Positions 7,899 to 16,552 of a DNA stretch of 44,285 nt are shown in pieces (positions within the stretch are counted from its first letter, which is position 1; the number at the start of each line of letters is the position of its first letter). The DNA lies in assembly GCA_964627855.1 (NCBI GenBank), contig CAZVLE010000099.1:1-44285 (forward strand), read 5' to 3'. Source of the DNA: CAZVLE01 sp964627855 (lineage in GTDB: Bacteria > Bacillota > Dethiobacteria > DTU022). The position numbers and the translations under genes are program-made. The notes under the pieces were generated by a model. The model did no database searches. It saw only the letters and a list, made by a program, of their open reading frames with translations, and was not told the origin of the DNA.

Positions 7899-9431
7899 CT
7901 AGAGGTTCCCCCCCAGCAGGAGAAACGCTGCCGACAGGCGTGACAAGGCATAGGCAATATTATTCGGTGTCAGGCCAAAAAAGAAAGTACAGGCGGCAAG
8001 AATAATCATCGTAGTCAGCATGCCCGGCGACGCCTCCTGAATATCGAACTTAATGTCATGTTCGTCATCATGATCAGGTTTCATATCGCCCGGGAGCTCA
8101 AAAAAGGCCGGAATAATGATTGGCAGGTAGTAAAGGGCATTTAAAAGACTGCTGATCAGTAAAACCAGGACGTAAAAGGGCATATTGGCATCAAGTGCTC
8201 CCAGGGCCAGAGTCCATTTGCTTAAAAATCCATTCAAGGGCGGAATGCCGATCATAGCCAGGGCGGCAATAGAAAAACAGGCCATTGTAATGGGCATCTG
8301 ACGACCGATACCCTTGAGATCTTCAATCCGACGCTTGCCGGTTTTCCAGATGATTGCCCCTGCTACAAGAAAGAGTACGCTCTTCATAAAACCGTGGCTG
8401 AAAATGTGAAAGACAGCCCCGGTAATGGCATTATTATTGAGAATACTCAGGCCCAGCAGGATATAACCAAGTTGGCCTATACTAGAGTAAGCAAGGCGCC
8501 TTTTAATATCACTCTGAGTCAGAGCAACGGCCGATCCGAGCAGAATGGTAATTACAGCCAGTACCGCCAGGATGGTATCCCAACCGGCATTTTGCAGCAA
8601 CTCAGGAGAGAATACGTAAAAGAAAACCCTGAAAAGCCCGTAGGCTCCGGTTTTCAGCATTACTCCTGAAAGAAGGGCACTGGCCGGTGATGGCGCCACA
8701 GGGTGGGCATCAGGTAACCAGACATGGAGGGGAAACATCCCGGCCTTCATACCGAAACCAATTAAAAAACAAATGAAAGCCAGTAAGGCCAGCAGTGAGC
8801 TTTCCCCTACAATGGGGGCAACGCTGAGCGATACCGTTCCACCCAGCTCAAAAATAATGATAATACCGAAGAAAAGGGCTAATCCACCAATGATCGTCAT
8901 TACCAGATATTTATAACCCGCCTTCAGAGCTTCTTCAGTTTCCTCATGAATAACGAGAATATAGGCAATGATCGACATCAATTCGAAGAATACAAAAAGG
9001 CTGAAAAGGTCTCCGGCAAAAAAGATTCCCTGGCAACTTCCCAGGGTAAAAATGAGGACAGGATAATAGCGACCGCAGGCATGTTCCTTGGCCATGTAAT
9101 CAATGGAATAAATTGTACAGAGGAACCAGATAAAAGATGCCAGCACAGCCAGGCAGAAACTTAAAACATCGAGACGCAGCGATATTTCCAGGTTGGGCAA
9201 AATCTCAAATAACTTGTGTTCGACGACCCCTCCTCCCTTCACCACCGGGTAGAGGGTTAATGTAAGGGCAAATACCAGGGCAGAGGTTGCCACAGCAAGG
9301 CCATTGCGCAACTTGTCGGATATGCGACAGGCAAAGAAAATAACCGGAGTCATAACAATCGGAAAAGCTACGATAAAGATCAGGATAGTTATTATAGTTG
9401 CGCTGCTCAGGGCAACCACCTCCAAAGTCAA
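7899..9431 (-). CDS. MrpD-like antiporter subunit (second copy)
   Basis: A 510-residue polytopic protein of the MrpA/MrpD/NuoL/NuoN antiporter family. Key residues are Glu150 (VFFELMS helix) and Lys229 in GFGMKAGMFPLHVWLPDAHPVAPSPAS. A Lys in GVMLKTGAYG is also present. About 14 membrane segments are expected. An Asp/Glu/His-rich cytoplasmic-type loop (PDHDDEHDIKFDIQ) comes just before the last helices. The start is uncertain: TTG 9431 has no ribosome site, whereas GGAGGTGG at 9416-9423 lies inside the reading frame and would favour a start a few codons later. A possible internal promoter lies just upstream. Confidence 0.93.
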   Translation of the reverse strand: MTLEVVALSSATIITILIFIVAFPIVMTPVIFFACRISDKLRNGLAVATSALVFALTLTLYPVVKGGGVVEHKLFEILPNLEISLRLDVLSFCLAVLASFIWFLCTIYSIDYMAKEHACGRYYPVLIFTLGSCQGIFFAGDLFSLFVFFELMSIIAYILVIHEETEEALKAGYKYLVMTIIGGLALFFGIIIIFELGGTVSLSVAPIVGESSLLALLAFICFLIGFGMKAGMFPLHVWLPDAHPVAPSPASALLSGVMLKTGAYGLFRVFFYVFSPELLQNAGWDTILAVLAVITILLGSAVALTQSDIKRRLAYSSIGQLGYILLGLSILNNNAITGAVFHIFSHGFMKSVLFLVAGAIIWKTGKRRIEDLKGIGRQMPITMACFSIAALAMIGIPPLNGFLSKWTLALGALDANMPFYVLVLLISSLLNALYYLPIIIPAFFELPGDMKPDHDDEHDIKFDIQEASPGMLTTMIILAACTFFFGLTPNNIAYALSRLSAAFLLLGGNL

Positions 9432-9440
9432 TTATAGTCT

Positions 9441-9470
9441 ATTATAGCCTTTATTAGCTGAATATCTCAA
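9441..9470 (-). promoter_or_regulatory. possible internal sigma-A promoter within the mrp cluster
   Basis: On the minus strand TTGAGA (9465-9470) and a perfect TATAAT (9441-9446) are 18 bases apart, in the 63-base gap between mrpD and the second antiporter gene. Transcription would begin near 9434. That is almost at the TTG of the next gene and fits a slightly later translation start. It would allow separate expression of the two extra antiporter subunits, apbE, Gx, maf and radC. The call rests on sequence match only. Confidence 0.42.
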
Positions 9471-9494
9471 CTGCCTATAAAAACCAGGCTCATC

Positions 9495-10973
9495 CTAAAA
9501 AATACTCGAAATGCCCTGCTCCAGGAGGGTAACGACCGGTTTTGAAAAAACTCCTGCCAAAACTATAAAAACCATACCAACGACCAGCGAAACAAGCATC
9601 ATTTTGGGGACCGGCTTAACCTTGAAACTTATTGCTTCCTCATGCATAAAGGCACTGATCACTATGGGCATATAATAAATGGCATTCAACAAACTGCTGG
9701 CCAGGATTACCAGCACAAAAAAAGGGCTACCGATTTCAAGGGCACTTAAAGCCAGGTACCATTTGCTGATCAAACCTCCGGTACCGGGAATGCCAATCAT
9801 CGAAGCACTGCCAATTGTAAAAGCAAGCATGGTCAGGGGCAGGGCCCGTCCGATCCCGGCCAAATCCTTTATCTGGCGGACACCGGTGGCGTAAATAATT
9901 GTTCCGGCCGCCATGAAAAGCATCGCCTTGGTTACAGCATGGACCATGATGTGGTAAAAACCACCGATTAAACCTAAATGGTGATCAAAACCAATGCCCA
10001 TGAAAATATAGGCAATCTGACCGATACTTGAAAAGGCAAGCATTTTTTTCAAGTCAGATTGCAGCATAGCGATAATAGATCCGAACATGGCTCCAACAGC
10101 GGCCAGCCAGAGAATAATATCAGTAAGGGGAATCAAATCAAGAAGCTCGCGCGGTAGAACCTGATAGAAGATCAGGAATAAGGCAAAAGCATAAATTTTA
10201 ATTACCAGGCCCGAAAGCATGGCGCTCGAAGGTGAAGGAGCAGAAGCGTGGGCATCGGGCAACCAGACATGGAGGGGGAAAAGGGCGGCCTTGGTGCCAA
10301 AAGCAACAATAAATAGAGCTGAGGCAGCAAAGATATTGCGTGGATAAAGATGCATTGCTTCACTTAATGCCCCCTGGAGAAATCCATAATTAAGGTATCC
10401 TGTAGCCATGTAGAGCATGGCTACACCAAGCAGGAAACAGCCGGTACCCATGGCGCTTAAAATCAGGTATTTGAAACTGGCCTCTAAACATTCCCGGTCT
10501 TCCTTAATTGAAATAATGGCACAGGCCGCTATGGCACAAATCTCCATTAAAACAAAAAGGTTGAACAAATCATTGGTTAAAGCCATCCCGGCCATGGAGC
10601 CCACCAGCAGGGCAAAAAGGCTGTAGTACCAGCCAATTACTTCCTGTTTCAATTCATGAGCCAGATCAGGCAGGGCAAAACCAAACACCCACAGGCTGAC
10701 GCTGATTAAAACCAGCAGGATATAAGAGCGCAGGGCATCAACCCTCAGTTCAATACCCCAGGGAGGAGGCCAGCCACCGATATGATAAGAAAAAGGACCC
10801 ACAGCCTGGACTTTAATTAGCAGGATGATAGCCATAACAAGGGCTGTTAAAAGAGCGATCCCTAAAAATATGGCACTATAGGTTCGAGCCCAGCGGTAAA
10901 GGAGGGGCGTTAGAAATGCAGCAAAAAAGAATAACGCCACAATAAGAACCGGAAAATGATCGGCAAGCCCCAC
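9495..10973 (-). CDS. mrpD: Na+/H+ antiporter subunit MrpD
   Basis: A 492-residue MrpD homologue of normal length. It has Glu144 (LFVLMEICA), Lys228 (FGTKAALFPLHVWLPDAH) and Lys259 (GLVIKIYAF), the membrane charged residues of the proton path in this family. It directly follows mrpC: the GTG start shares one base with the mrpC stop (TAGTG), and AAGGAG lies about 9 bases upstream. Of the three large antiporter proteins here, this one sits in the canonical mrpC-mrpD position. Confidence 0.95.
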   Translation of the reverse strand: MGLADHFPVLIVALFFFAAFLTPLLYRWARTYSAIFLGIALLTALVMAIILLIKVQAVGPFSYHIGGWPPPWGIELRVDALRSYILLVLISVSLWVFGFALPDLAHELKQEVIGWYYSLFALLVGSMAGMALTNDLFNLFVLMEICAIAACAIISIKEDRECLEASFKYLILSAMGTGCFLLGVAMLYMATGYLNYGFLQGALSEAMHLYPRNIFAASALFIVAFGTKAALFPLHVWLPDAHASAPSPSSAMLSGLVIKIYAFALFLIFYQVLPRELLDLIPLTDIILWLAAVGAMFGSIIAMLQSDLKKMLAFSSIGQIAYIFMGIGFDHHLGLIGGFYHIMVHAVTKAMLFMAAGTIIYATGVRQIKDLAGIGRALPLTMLAFTIGSASMIGIPGTGGLISKWYLALSALEIGSPFFVLVILASSLLNAIYYMPIVISAFMHEEAISFKVKPVPKMMLVSLVVGMVFIVLAGVFSKPVVTLLEQGISSIF

Positions 10974-11353
10974 TATTCATTACTCCTTATTTCGCATATT
11001 TCATCGTAATCACAGGTGTCATAATAACGGTAGATTTTAACAATCAGGCTCAGGGCATAGGCTGTAACGCTGACAGCAACAACAATGCCGGTCAGCATCA
11101 AAGCCCCGGGCAGGGGGTTGACGTAGACGACATCGGCACCATCGCTGATTATTGGCGCCTGGCCGCCATGAGTATAACCGATAGCTACGAAAAGCAGGAA
11201 TACAGAGGCATCCATGATATTCATGGCAATTACTTTTTTAATCATGTTTGAATGGGTCAGCATCGTATACATGCCGATCACGAAAAGGATGATTGCCACC
11301 ATGTAATAGTAATTATTTATAATGCCTGTTAAAGTATCCACCCTATTTTTCAC
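10973..11353 (-). CDS. mrpC: Na+/H+ antiporter subunit MrpC (NuoK-like)
   Basis: A 126-residue NuoK/MrpC-like protein with three membrane helices. Family features are LFVIGMYTMLTHSNMIKKVIAMNIM and the conserved loop VNPLPGALMLTGIVVAVSVTA. The GTG start at 11353 lies inside the end of mrpB (11-base overlap), so translation is probably coupled. The short C-terminal tail is acidic and carries two Cys (DTCDYDEICEIRSNE). Confidence 0.95.
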   Translation of the reverse strand: MKNRVDTLTGIINNYYYMVAIILFVIGMYTMLTHSNMIKKVIAMNIMDASVFLLFVAIGYTHGGQAPIISDGADVVYVNPLPGALMLTGIVVAVSVTAYALSLIVKIYRYYDTCDYDEICEIRSNE

Positions 11354-11768
11354 CCTCGATGATTTTATAAAAAAGGGTAACTATAGTACTGGCTACCTTG
11401 ATCCCCAAAAATATGGTAATGATCAGGATTGCTCCGGCACTAAAGAGTTCTCCGACCTGTCCCAGCGGGAACCCCGCTGTCCGGTTGGCCAGGTAGTTAG
11501 CACCAAGAAAAACCGCGATCAATCCGGTCAGGACAAACCCGAGGGCCCCGCCACTCTCAAGCAGAGATGAGGTATCTTCAGATATTTGCTTTACCCCAAC
11601 CTCAAGATTGAAAGAGAGGGCAATGAGAACCAGGCTGGCACCAAAAATAGCCCCGCCTGAAAAACCTCCGCCCGGTGAAAGGTGCCCGAAGAGAATTACA
11701 TAGATCCCGTAAACCTGAATGAAGGGAACAACCAGCCTGCTTGTGACGCGAACTATTTGATCTTCCAT
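11343..11768 (-). CDS. mrpB: Na+/H+ antiporter subunit MrpB
   Basis: A 141-residue MnhB-domain protein with the family signature FGHLSPGGGFSGGAIFGASLV and four membrane helices. MrpB is a small structural subunit next to MrpA and MrpC in the antiporter membrane arm. The ATG follows GGTGGAG. It lies 18 bases after the MbhE-like gene and overlaps mrpC. Confidence 0.95.
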   Translation of the reverse strand: MEDQIVRVTSRLVVPFIQVYGIYVILFGHLSPGGGFSGGAIFGASLVLIALSFNLEVGVKQISEDTSSLLESGGALGFVLTGLIAVFLGANYLANRTAGFPLGQVGELFSAGAILIITIFLGIKVASTIVTLFYKIIEGEK

Positions 11769-11786
11769 AAAAACTCCACCTTTCGC

Positions 11787-12125
11787 TCAATGCGATTTCA
11801 GTGTAGCAATAACGGCAGCGATAGCAACAAAAAGGACTGTTGCTTCGCCAAGGGTATCAAAAGCCCGGTAGTCAAGAATCACGCTGCTGACTATATTAAC
11901 TGCTCCCGTTTCAGCCACCCCGCTTTCAAGGTAACGTCTGGGCACTTCATTAAAAGCAGGGCTCTCCGGACAACCAAAGGGAGGCATTTCAGCAACGGTG
12001 AAGCTGAAGAGAAATATGATCAGGCCAAGGATATAAAAGGTCAGGATCGTTCTGGCCTCAACCCCCATTAAAAACCTGAGAAAGAGGGTGAAGATTATGA
12101 TGAAAATGATAACGATATAGACCAT
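11787..12125 (-). CDS. MrpA C-terminal / MbhE-like subunit
   Basis: A 112-residue membrane protein carrying the motif DYRAFDTLGEATVLFVAIAAV, typical of the end of MrpA and of the separate MbhE subunit of archaeal membrane-bound hydrogenases. Here this MrpA part is a free-standing gene, as in the Mbh, Mbx and archaeal Mrp clusters. Two membrane helices flank a loop with Pro, Cys and Glu. GGGAGGA precedes the ATG. Confidence 0.88.
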   Translation of the reverse strand: MVYIVIIFIIIFTLFLRFLMGVEARTILTFYILGLIIFLFSFTVAEMPPFGCPESPAFNEVPRRYLESGVAETGAVNIVSSVILDYRAFDTLGEATVLFVAIAAVIATLKSH

Positions 12126-12149
12126 CGATCTGTCCTCCCCGCTTGCTCC

Positions 12150-12389
12150 TTATTCAACCCGCTTAGTTTTACTGATAGCCGCAATCATTAACAGAGCTGC
12201 AACCCCGGTTCCCAGCGCCGCTTCCACCATGGCAACATCAGGAGCGCTTAACTGCTGCCAGATTATGGCCATGATCAGCCCGAATGATGAATATAGAATG
12301 ACTGCACTGAGTAAATCACGAATGTAAGCTACCCCGATTGCACTGACAATCAGAAAGAGCAAAAGCAAAATATTCAGCACTTCAGTCAT
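12150..12389 (-). CDS. MbhD / DUF4040-like antiporter subunit
   Basis: A 79-residue protein with three hydrophobic helices that matches the DUF4040 segment near the MrpA C-terminus and the stand-alone MbhD subunit: RDLLSAVILYSSFGLIMAI and SAPDVAMVEAALGTG. The Glu in VEAALG is a conserved membrane residue of the family. The start overlaps the end of mrpG by 8 bases, and AGGAGGA lies upstream. Confidence 0.88.
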   Translation of the reverse strand: MTEVLNILLLLFLIVSAIGVAYIRDLLSAVILYSSFGLIMAIIWQQLSAPDVAMVEAALGTGVAALLMIAAISKTKRVE

Positions 12390-12687
12390 CGCTAATCCTC
12401 CTGCCCGTAACCGGACTTATACCACTCTTGTAGGCAGCCCTGGCGATAACATGCGCTGCAGTAGGGTTGGTGACCAGGATAAAAATGATCAGGAGAAATA
12501 ACCTGATACCGACAGCCAGGCTGCTCTGCAAGGCCAGGGAAAGAAGGATCAGGCCGGCACCAAGGGTATCACACTTAGTTGTGGCATGAAGCCTGTTGTA
12601 AACATCAGGCAACCGTAAAAGACCTACAGTTCCGACGAATAGAAAGAAAAGCCCTCCGATTAGAGCAATAATCGAAACAATATCCAT
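12382..12687 (-). CDS. mrpG: Na+/H+ antiporter subunit MrpG
   Basis: A 101-residue MnhG/PhaG protein with GTVGLLRLPDVYNRLHATTKCDTLG, the family signature, and three membrane helices. I chose ATG 12687 over the upstream TTG 12708 because GAGG lies 5 bases before this ATG and the N-terminus then matches the usual family length. It lies between mrpF and the MbhD-like gene. Confidence 0.94.
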   Translation of the reverse strand: MDIVSIIALIGGLFFLFVGTVGLLRLPDVYNRLHATTKCDTLGAGLILLSLALQSSLAVGIRLFLLIIFILVTNPTAAHVIARAAYKSGISPVTGRRISDD

Positions 12688-12710
12688 GACAACCTCGAGC
12701 CGGTCCAAGA

Positions 12711-12992
12711 TCAGTCCAGGGCTCCCTTCTCCAGGTACTTGGCTATGCCAACAGTGGTTATAAAACTCATCAGGGCATAAATCATTGCAATGTCAAGAAA
12801 GAATTCCTGACCATAAATACGGGCTATCAGGGTGATGATGACCAGAGTTTTTGTTCCAATGATGTTGATGGCCGCTACCCGATCGGGTGCAGTTGGCCCG
12901 GCCAGCGCTCTAATTAACGACATGAATATTAAGATCATTACGATGATCGCTCCAAGGCTGTATGCAAATTCGAGGATCTGTACTGTATTCAA
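12711..12992 (-). CDS. mrpF: Na+/H+ antiporter subunit MrpF
   Basis: A 93-residue MnhF protein with three membrane helices and the conserved segment LIRALAGPTAPDRVAAINIIGTK. The Asp of APDRV is a family hallmark. The start is TTG 12992, which overlaps the mrpE stop (TTGA), an arrangement that points to coupled translation. Confidence 0.94.
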   Translation of the reverse strand: MNTVQILEFAYSLGAIIVMILIFMSLIRALAGPTAPDRVAAINIIGTKTLVIITLIARIYGQEFFLDIAMIYALMSFITTVGIAKYLEKGALD

Positions 12993-13486
12993 TGCCTCTC
13001 TTCCTCCATCTGCCTTATTCTATCAATGAGGGGCCATTTTTTTATATTTTCACCACTCTTATAAGTAAGGGCATGAACCAGAAAATCTTTTTCATCAGCC
13101 AGGATTGTAAGAGTACCCGGAGTAAGAGTTATCGAGTTGCCAAGCAAAACCCTGCTGGCTACACGGTCAATATCAACTTTAAGTTCAACCAGGTTTGGCT
13201 CGACAGGCATCCTGGGGTGCAAAACCAACCAGGCTACCTGAAAGTTGGCTATGACGATATCAATCAGTAGTTTGAAAAAGTAACCACCGAGCCAAAGGAC
13301 TGACTTCAAATGGACCGGCGGTCTTTCTGCGGCCGTTATCAACAGGGAGCGGTTAAAATAGGTTATGAAAATGGCCGCAGCCATACCAACCACTAGCTGC
13401 GGCCATTTCAGAGTACCGCTAACGGCCACCCAGAAGAGGAATAAAATTAAAGTTATCCCGATGTAGTTTAGCCATTGACTTTTCAT
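12989..13486 (-). CDS. mrpE: Na+/H+ antiporter subunit MrpE
   Basis: A 165-residue MnhE protein: two or three N-terminal membrane helices, then a soluble domain with LLGNSITLTPGTLTI, the family signature. It is the first gene of the antiporter cluster and begins only 57 bases after rnfB. I see no terminator in that gap, and AGGA lies about 7 bases before the ATG. The order E-F-G-D'-E'-B-C-D matches Mbh-type and archaeal-type Mrp clusters rather than the Bacillus mrpABCDEFG order. Confidence 0.94.
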   Translation of the reverse strand: MKSQWLNYIGITLILFLFWVAVSGTLKWPQLVVGMAAAIFITYFNRSLLITAAERPPVHLKSVLWLGGYFFKLLIDIVIANFQVAWLVLHPRMPVEPNLVELKVDIDRVASRVLLGNSITLTPGTLTILADEKDFLVHALTYKSGENIKKWPLIDRIRQMEEERH

Positions 13487-13543
13487 GTTTATTCCTACTC
13501 GGCAATTATTTTAAACAGCCCGGAGTTAAATGACTGCTAACCG

Positions 13544-14398
13544 TTACGCTGACTCTGATACAGCTTTTTCTGCTGCAGCCAACGCTGCTTGTTCGGTAGG
13601 AATTGCGTTGCGCCGATGGATGGTATTGGTCGGACATTTTTCGGCACACTTTCCGCAATCATCACATTTTTCAAGGTCAATAACTGCCAGGTTATCCTCC
13701 ATAACGATTGCCTCCTGCGGACAAACCTTGACACAAGCTTTACAGGCAATACAGCCTACTTCGCAGGCCTTGGAAACTTTTTTACCCCGATCATGAGAAC
13801 TACAGAGCACAAGGTGCCCTTCCTGGCCCGCCGGAATCATCTGAATCAGCGTCCGCGGACAGGCCTTGGCACAGAGGCCACAACCGGTACACTTTTCTAC
13901 GTCGATAACCGGTAGGCCATGTGCACCCATGCGGATAGCATCAAAGAGACAAACATCGACGCAGTTTCCGAAACCGAGACAACCATAGGTGCAGTTTTTA
14001 AAACCGCCCATGAAATTACCGGCTACGCCACAGTCTTTAACACCATCATAAACAAAGCTATCTGAAGCTTTGTAGCAATCTCCGATGCAAAATAGGGTTG
14101 CCACCGGTGCTGCAGTTGTGGTAATCTCTTCTCCCATTATTGCAGCAATCGCTTTAGCGGTATCCTCTCCCCCGGGAATGCAGTCACCGGGGCGGGCTTC
14201 ACCACTGACAACAGCCTCGGCAAACTTGGCGCAACCGGCATAACCACAGGCGCCACAGTTGGCTCCCGGCACAGCATCTTTTACCGCCTCCACCTTGGGA
14301 TCAACTTCAACAGCAAAGATCCTTGCCGCCACTGCCAGCATCAGGCCAAATAAAAGTCCGATAACTCCGAGGGCAATAACTGCATATATCATAAGCAC
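13544..14398 (-). CDS. rnfB: Rnf complex subunit RnfB, polyferredoxin
   Basis: About 284 residues. An N-terminal membrane helix is followed by the RnfB four-Cys domain (GANCGACGYAGCAKF, then a distal Cys). A Cys-rich middle holds CLGFGNCVDVC, and further ferredoxin motifs follow (CTGCGLCAKACP, CIACKACVKVCP, CDDCGKCAEKCP). In Rnf, RnfB takes electrons from reduced ferredoxin. Start choice: GAGGTG (14408-14413) is 9 bases before GTG 14398; the earlier GTG 14410 overlaps that site, and ATG 14392 is 15 bases away. It is the last rnf gene and leads directly into mrpE. Confidence 0.96.
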   Translation of the reverse strand: MLMIYAVIALGVIGLLFGLMLAVAARIFAVEVDPKVEAVKDAVPGANCGACGYAGCAKFAEAVVSGEARPGDCIPGGEDTAKAIAAIMGEEITTTAAPVATLFCIGDCYKASDSFVYDGVKDCGVAGNFMGGFKNCTYGCLGFGNCVDVCLFDAIRMGAHGLPVIDVEKCTGCGLCAKACPRTLIQMIPAGQEGHLVLCSSHDRGKKVSKACEVGCIACKACVKVCPQEAIVMEDNLAVIDLEKCDDCGKCAEKCPTNTIHRRNAIPTEQAALAAAEKAVSESA

Positions 14399-14451
14399 AG
14401 TTCTAATCACCTCGCAAAATAAATTCTAAGTCTAGCAACACAGAGTCTGGT

Positions 14452-15033
14452 TTAAAGAGATAACATCCCCTTGAAACCTAAAAAGGCCATTGACAATATG
14501 CCGGCTGTAATCAGGGTGACAGCCGAACCCTGTAGAACATCGGGCATTTTGGCCAGCTCAAGTCGCTCCCTGATTCCGGCCATAATCACCAGGGCCAGCG
14601 AGAACCCGGCCGCGGCTGCGATAGCAAAAACAACTGATTCCAAGAGGTTGAATTCCTGGCGAACCGCTAAGAGGGCAACGGCCATCACGGCACAGTTGGT
14701 TGTAATTAGTGGCAGAAATATACCCAGTCCCTGGTAAAGGGTAGGGCTGATTTTCCTGATTACGATTTCAACCAGTTGAACCAGAGAGGCAATAACGAGA
14801 ATAAAGGTTACGATCTGCAGGTATGCCAGGTTAAAGGGAATCAGAACGTAGGTATAGAGAATCCAGGTTACAAAAGTAGCCAGGGTCATGACAAATACAA
14901 CAGCCATGCTCATACCAATGGCCGTTTCCATCTTACGGGAAACGCCCAGAAAGGGACAAATACCAAAAAAACGCTGCAGAACAAAGTTATCGACAAAGAT
15001 GAAAATGAAAATTATTGATAGAAGCTTTTCCAT
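14452..15033 (-). CDS. rnfA: Rnf complex subunit RnfA
   Basis: A 193-residue, six-helix membrane protein with the paired family motifs VDNFVLQRFFGICPFLGVS and GLGIFLPLITTNCAV. The two Cys face each other with RnfE and are thought to hold an intramembrane iron-sulfur centre. AGGAGG precedes the ATG. It lies between rnfE and rnfB in the usual clostridial order CDGEAB. Confidence 0.97.
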   Translation of the reverse strand: MEKLLSIIFIFIFVDNFVLQRFFGICPFLGVSRKMETAIGMSMAVVFVMTLATFVTWILYTYVLIPFNLAYLQIVTFILVIASLVQLVEIVIRKISPTLYQGLGIFLPLITTNCAVMAVALLAVRQEFNLLESVVFAIAAAAGFSLALVIMAGIRERLELAKMPDVLQGSAVTLITAGILSMAFLGFKGMLSL

Positions 15034-15081
15034 AGCAACCTCCTGCCCGGGTCAGCCATAAACGAATAGCTATGGCCACCA

Positions 15082-15708
15082 CTATAAATTGAAACGCTTC
15101 ATTAAGACATTTACCAGGGCCAGCAGCAAACCAAGAGCGATAAATGCTCCCGGAGGCTGGGCAAAAAGGGCCATCGGCTCAAAGTTGGCCCCAAATAGGT
15201 GAATGGCGCTTTCAGGATCAGGCCCTAATACAGTACCCATACCCAGTATTTCCCTGACAGCAGATAGGATAACCAGGGCCAGGGTAAAACCGATGCCGAC
15301 GCCAATCCCATCGAGAAGTGAACGCAGCACCGGCTTCTTGCTGGCAAAAGCTTCTGCCCGACCGAGAATAACACAGTTCACCACGATAAGAGGCACAAAG
15401 ACACCGAGGGCTTCGTAGAGCACCGGCTGAAAAGCCTTAAGCACCATTTCGATAATTGTCACGAAGGTGGCAATGATCACGATAAAACAGGGTATGCGCA
15501 CCTGTGGCGGAATATAATTTCGCAGAAGCGAAACAACCAGGTTTGAAGCAATTAAGACTGCGGTTGCCGCCAGACCCATACCAAAACCGTTCATGATAAA
15601 AGCGGTTACACCAAGGACAGGACACATACCGAGCAATGCAATAAAGACCGGGTTTTCCTTGACGATACCCCTGGTAATATCTTCTAAGTAAGGACTATTC
15701 TCCTTCAT
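15082..15708 (-). CDS. rnfE: Rnf complex subunit RnfE
   Basis: A 208-residue membrane protein homologous to RnfA, with ENPVFIALLGMCPVLGVT and ALGVFVPLIVVNCVILGRAEAFA. It forms the membrane core with RnfA. The start lies inside the end of rnfG (14-base overlap), and the rnfG codons for GGE supply its GGAGGTGA ribosome site, so translation is probably coupled. Confidence 0.97.
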   Translation of the reverse strand: MKENSPYLEDITRGIVKENPVFIALLGMCPVLGVTAFIMNGFGMGLAATAVLIASNLVVSLLRNYIPPQVRIPCFIVIIATFVTIIEMVLKAFQPVLYEALGVFVPLIVVNCVILGRAEAFASKKPVLRSLLDGIGVGIGFTLALVILSAVREILGMGTVLGPDPESAIHLFGANFEPMALFAQPPGAFIALGLLLALVNVLMKRFNL

Positions 15709-16552
15709 TTTCTACTTCACCTCCGCTTTCACCATTCAGCGCTCCACTCAAGGCATCTTTTACAGCATCGACAATCGCTTCAGCACTGATAGTGGCTCCC
15801 GTTTTGGTATCAACATCAAAACCCTGTTCGGCAATGATCAGTTCCGGAATCAGGGGATAGGCTTCAATGAAATAAGTCGGTGTTTCTTCGTGATCCAGCA
15901 CCTCGATGGCTACAATTTCACCACCGGCTACTGTAACTTCCACGCTAACCGGTCCGCCCAGACCGGGTGCACTACCCTGATAAGTTCCATCAGGAACAGC
16001 GCTTATGTCGATGGCTGTTGTTTCATGGCCTAGGTAGTTTTCGGCCACAACGCCGACAACCCGCCGCACAGAATTAATAATTGCTGCTGTGCTCACTGTT
16101 GCCCCGGTGACTATATCTACATCTTCGCCGGCTATAATTGGATCTTCGAAACTTTTTCCGATAAATTGCTCCTGGAAAGGTTCAGTAGTGATCACATCGC
16201 CAATGCCGGGCGTTTCCGTATGGGAAACGATCAAGACACCGGCTATCTCGCCTGCACTGTCAATTGCCAGGTTGTAGGTAATATCTCCATCATAACCAGT
16301 TGCTTTGATTGTGGCCATTAAACCCATTAGATTCCCGGCCTCATCGTAAATTAAATCAAAATAATCATCTTCTACACTTTCTGTTTCAAAGTGGTCAAAG
16401 CCGGGGAAGTATAGCTCAAGAGCCTGGCGGTATTCCTGCTCCTGCCTTTCAATGATGATTGGCTCAGTAATATTATGCAAACCTGTCAGCAGGGTAGCCG
16501 AAAGAATACCCACTACAGCGAGAGTTATTGACAGACGGATAATATCACGCAC
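15695..16552 (-). CDS. rnfG: Rnf complex subunit RnfG with two FMN-binding domains
   Basis: A 285-residue protein with an N-terminal membrane anchor (about 5-25). The first FMN-binding domain has the flavinylation motif DIVTGATVS, with acceptor Thr152. A second domain (about 186-268) begins DGTYQGSAPGLGGPVSVEV and carries DTKTGATIS with Thr254. Clostridial RnfG usually has about 180-210 residues and one such domain, so the last 110 residues are an addition. The C-terminus is acidic. In Rnf, the covalent FMN lies on the outer face and relays electrons. The GTG start overlaps rnfD by 8 bases. ApbE encoded downstream is the likely modifying enzyme. Confidence 0.95.
   Translation of the reverse strand: MRDIIRLSITLAVVGILSATLLTGLHNITEPIIIERQEQEYRQALELYFPGFDHFETESVEDDYFDLIYDEAGNLMGLMATIKATGYDGDITYNLAIDSAGEIAGVLIVSHTETPGIGDVITTEPFQEQFIGKSFEDPIIAGEDVDIVTGATVSTAAIINSVRRVVGVVAENYLGHETTAIDISAVPDGTYQGSAPGLGGPVSVEVTVAGGEIVAIEVLDHEETPTYFIEAYPLIPELIIAEQGFDVDTKTGATISAEAIVDAVKDALSGALNGESGGEVENEGE

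Noticed and set aside
5544..13486. Membrane-bound hydrogenase (Mbh) or complex I
   Set aside because: The antiporter-type subunits match Mbh order, but no hydrogenase large or small subunit and no NuoB/C/D/I-like gene follows.
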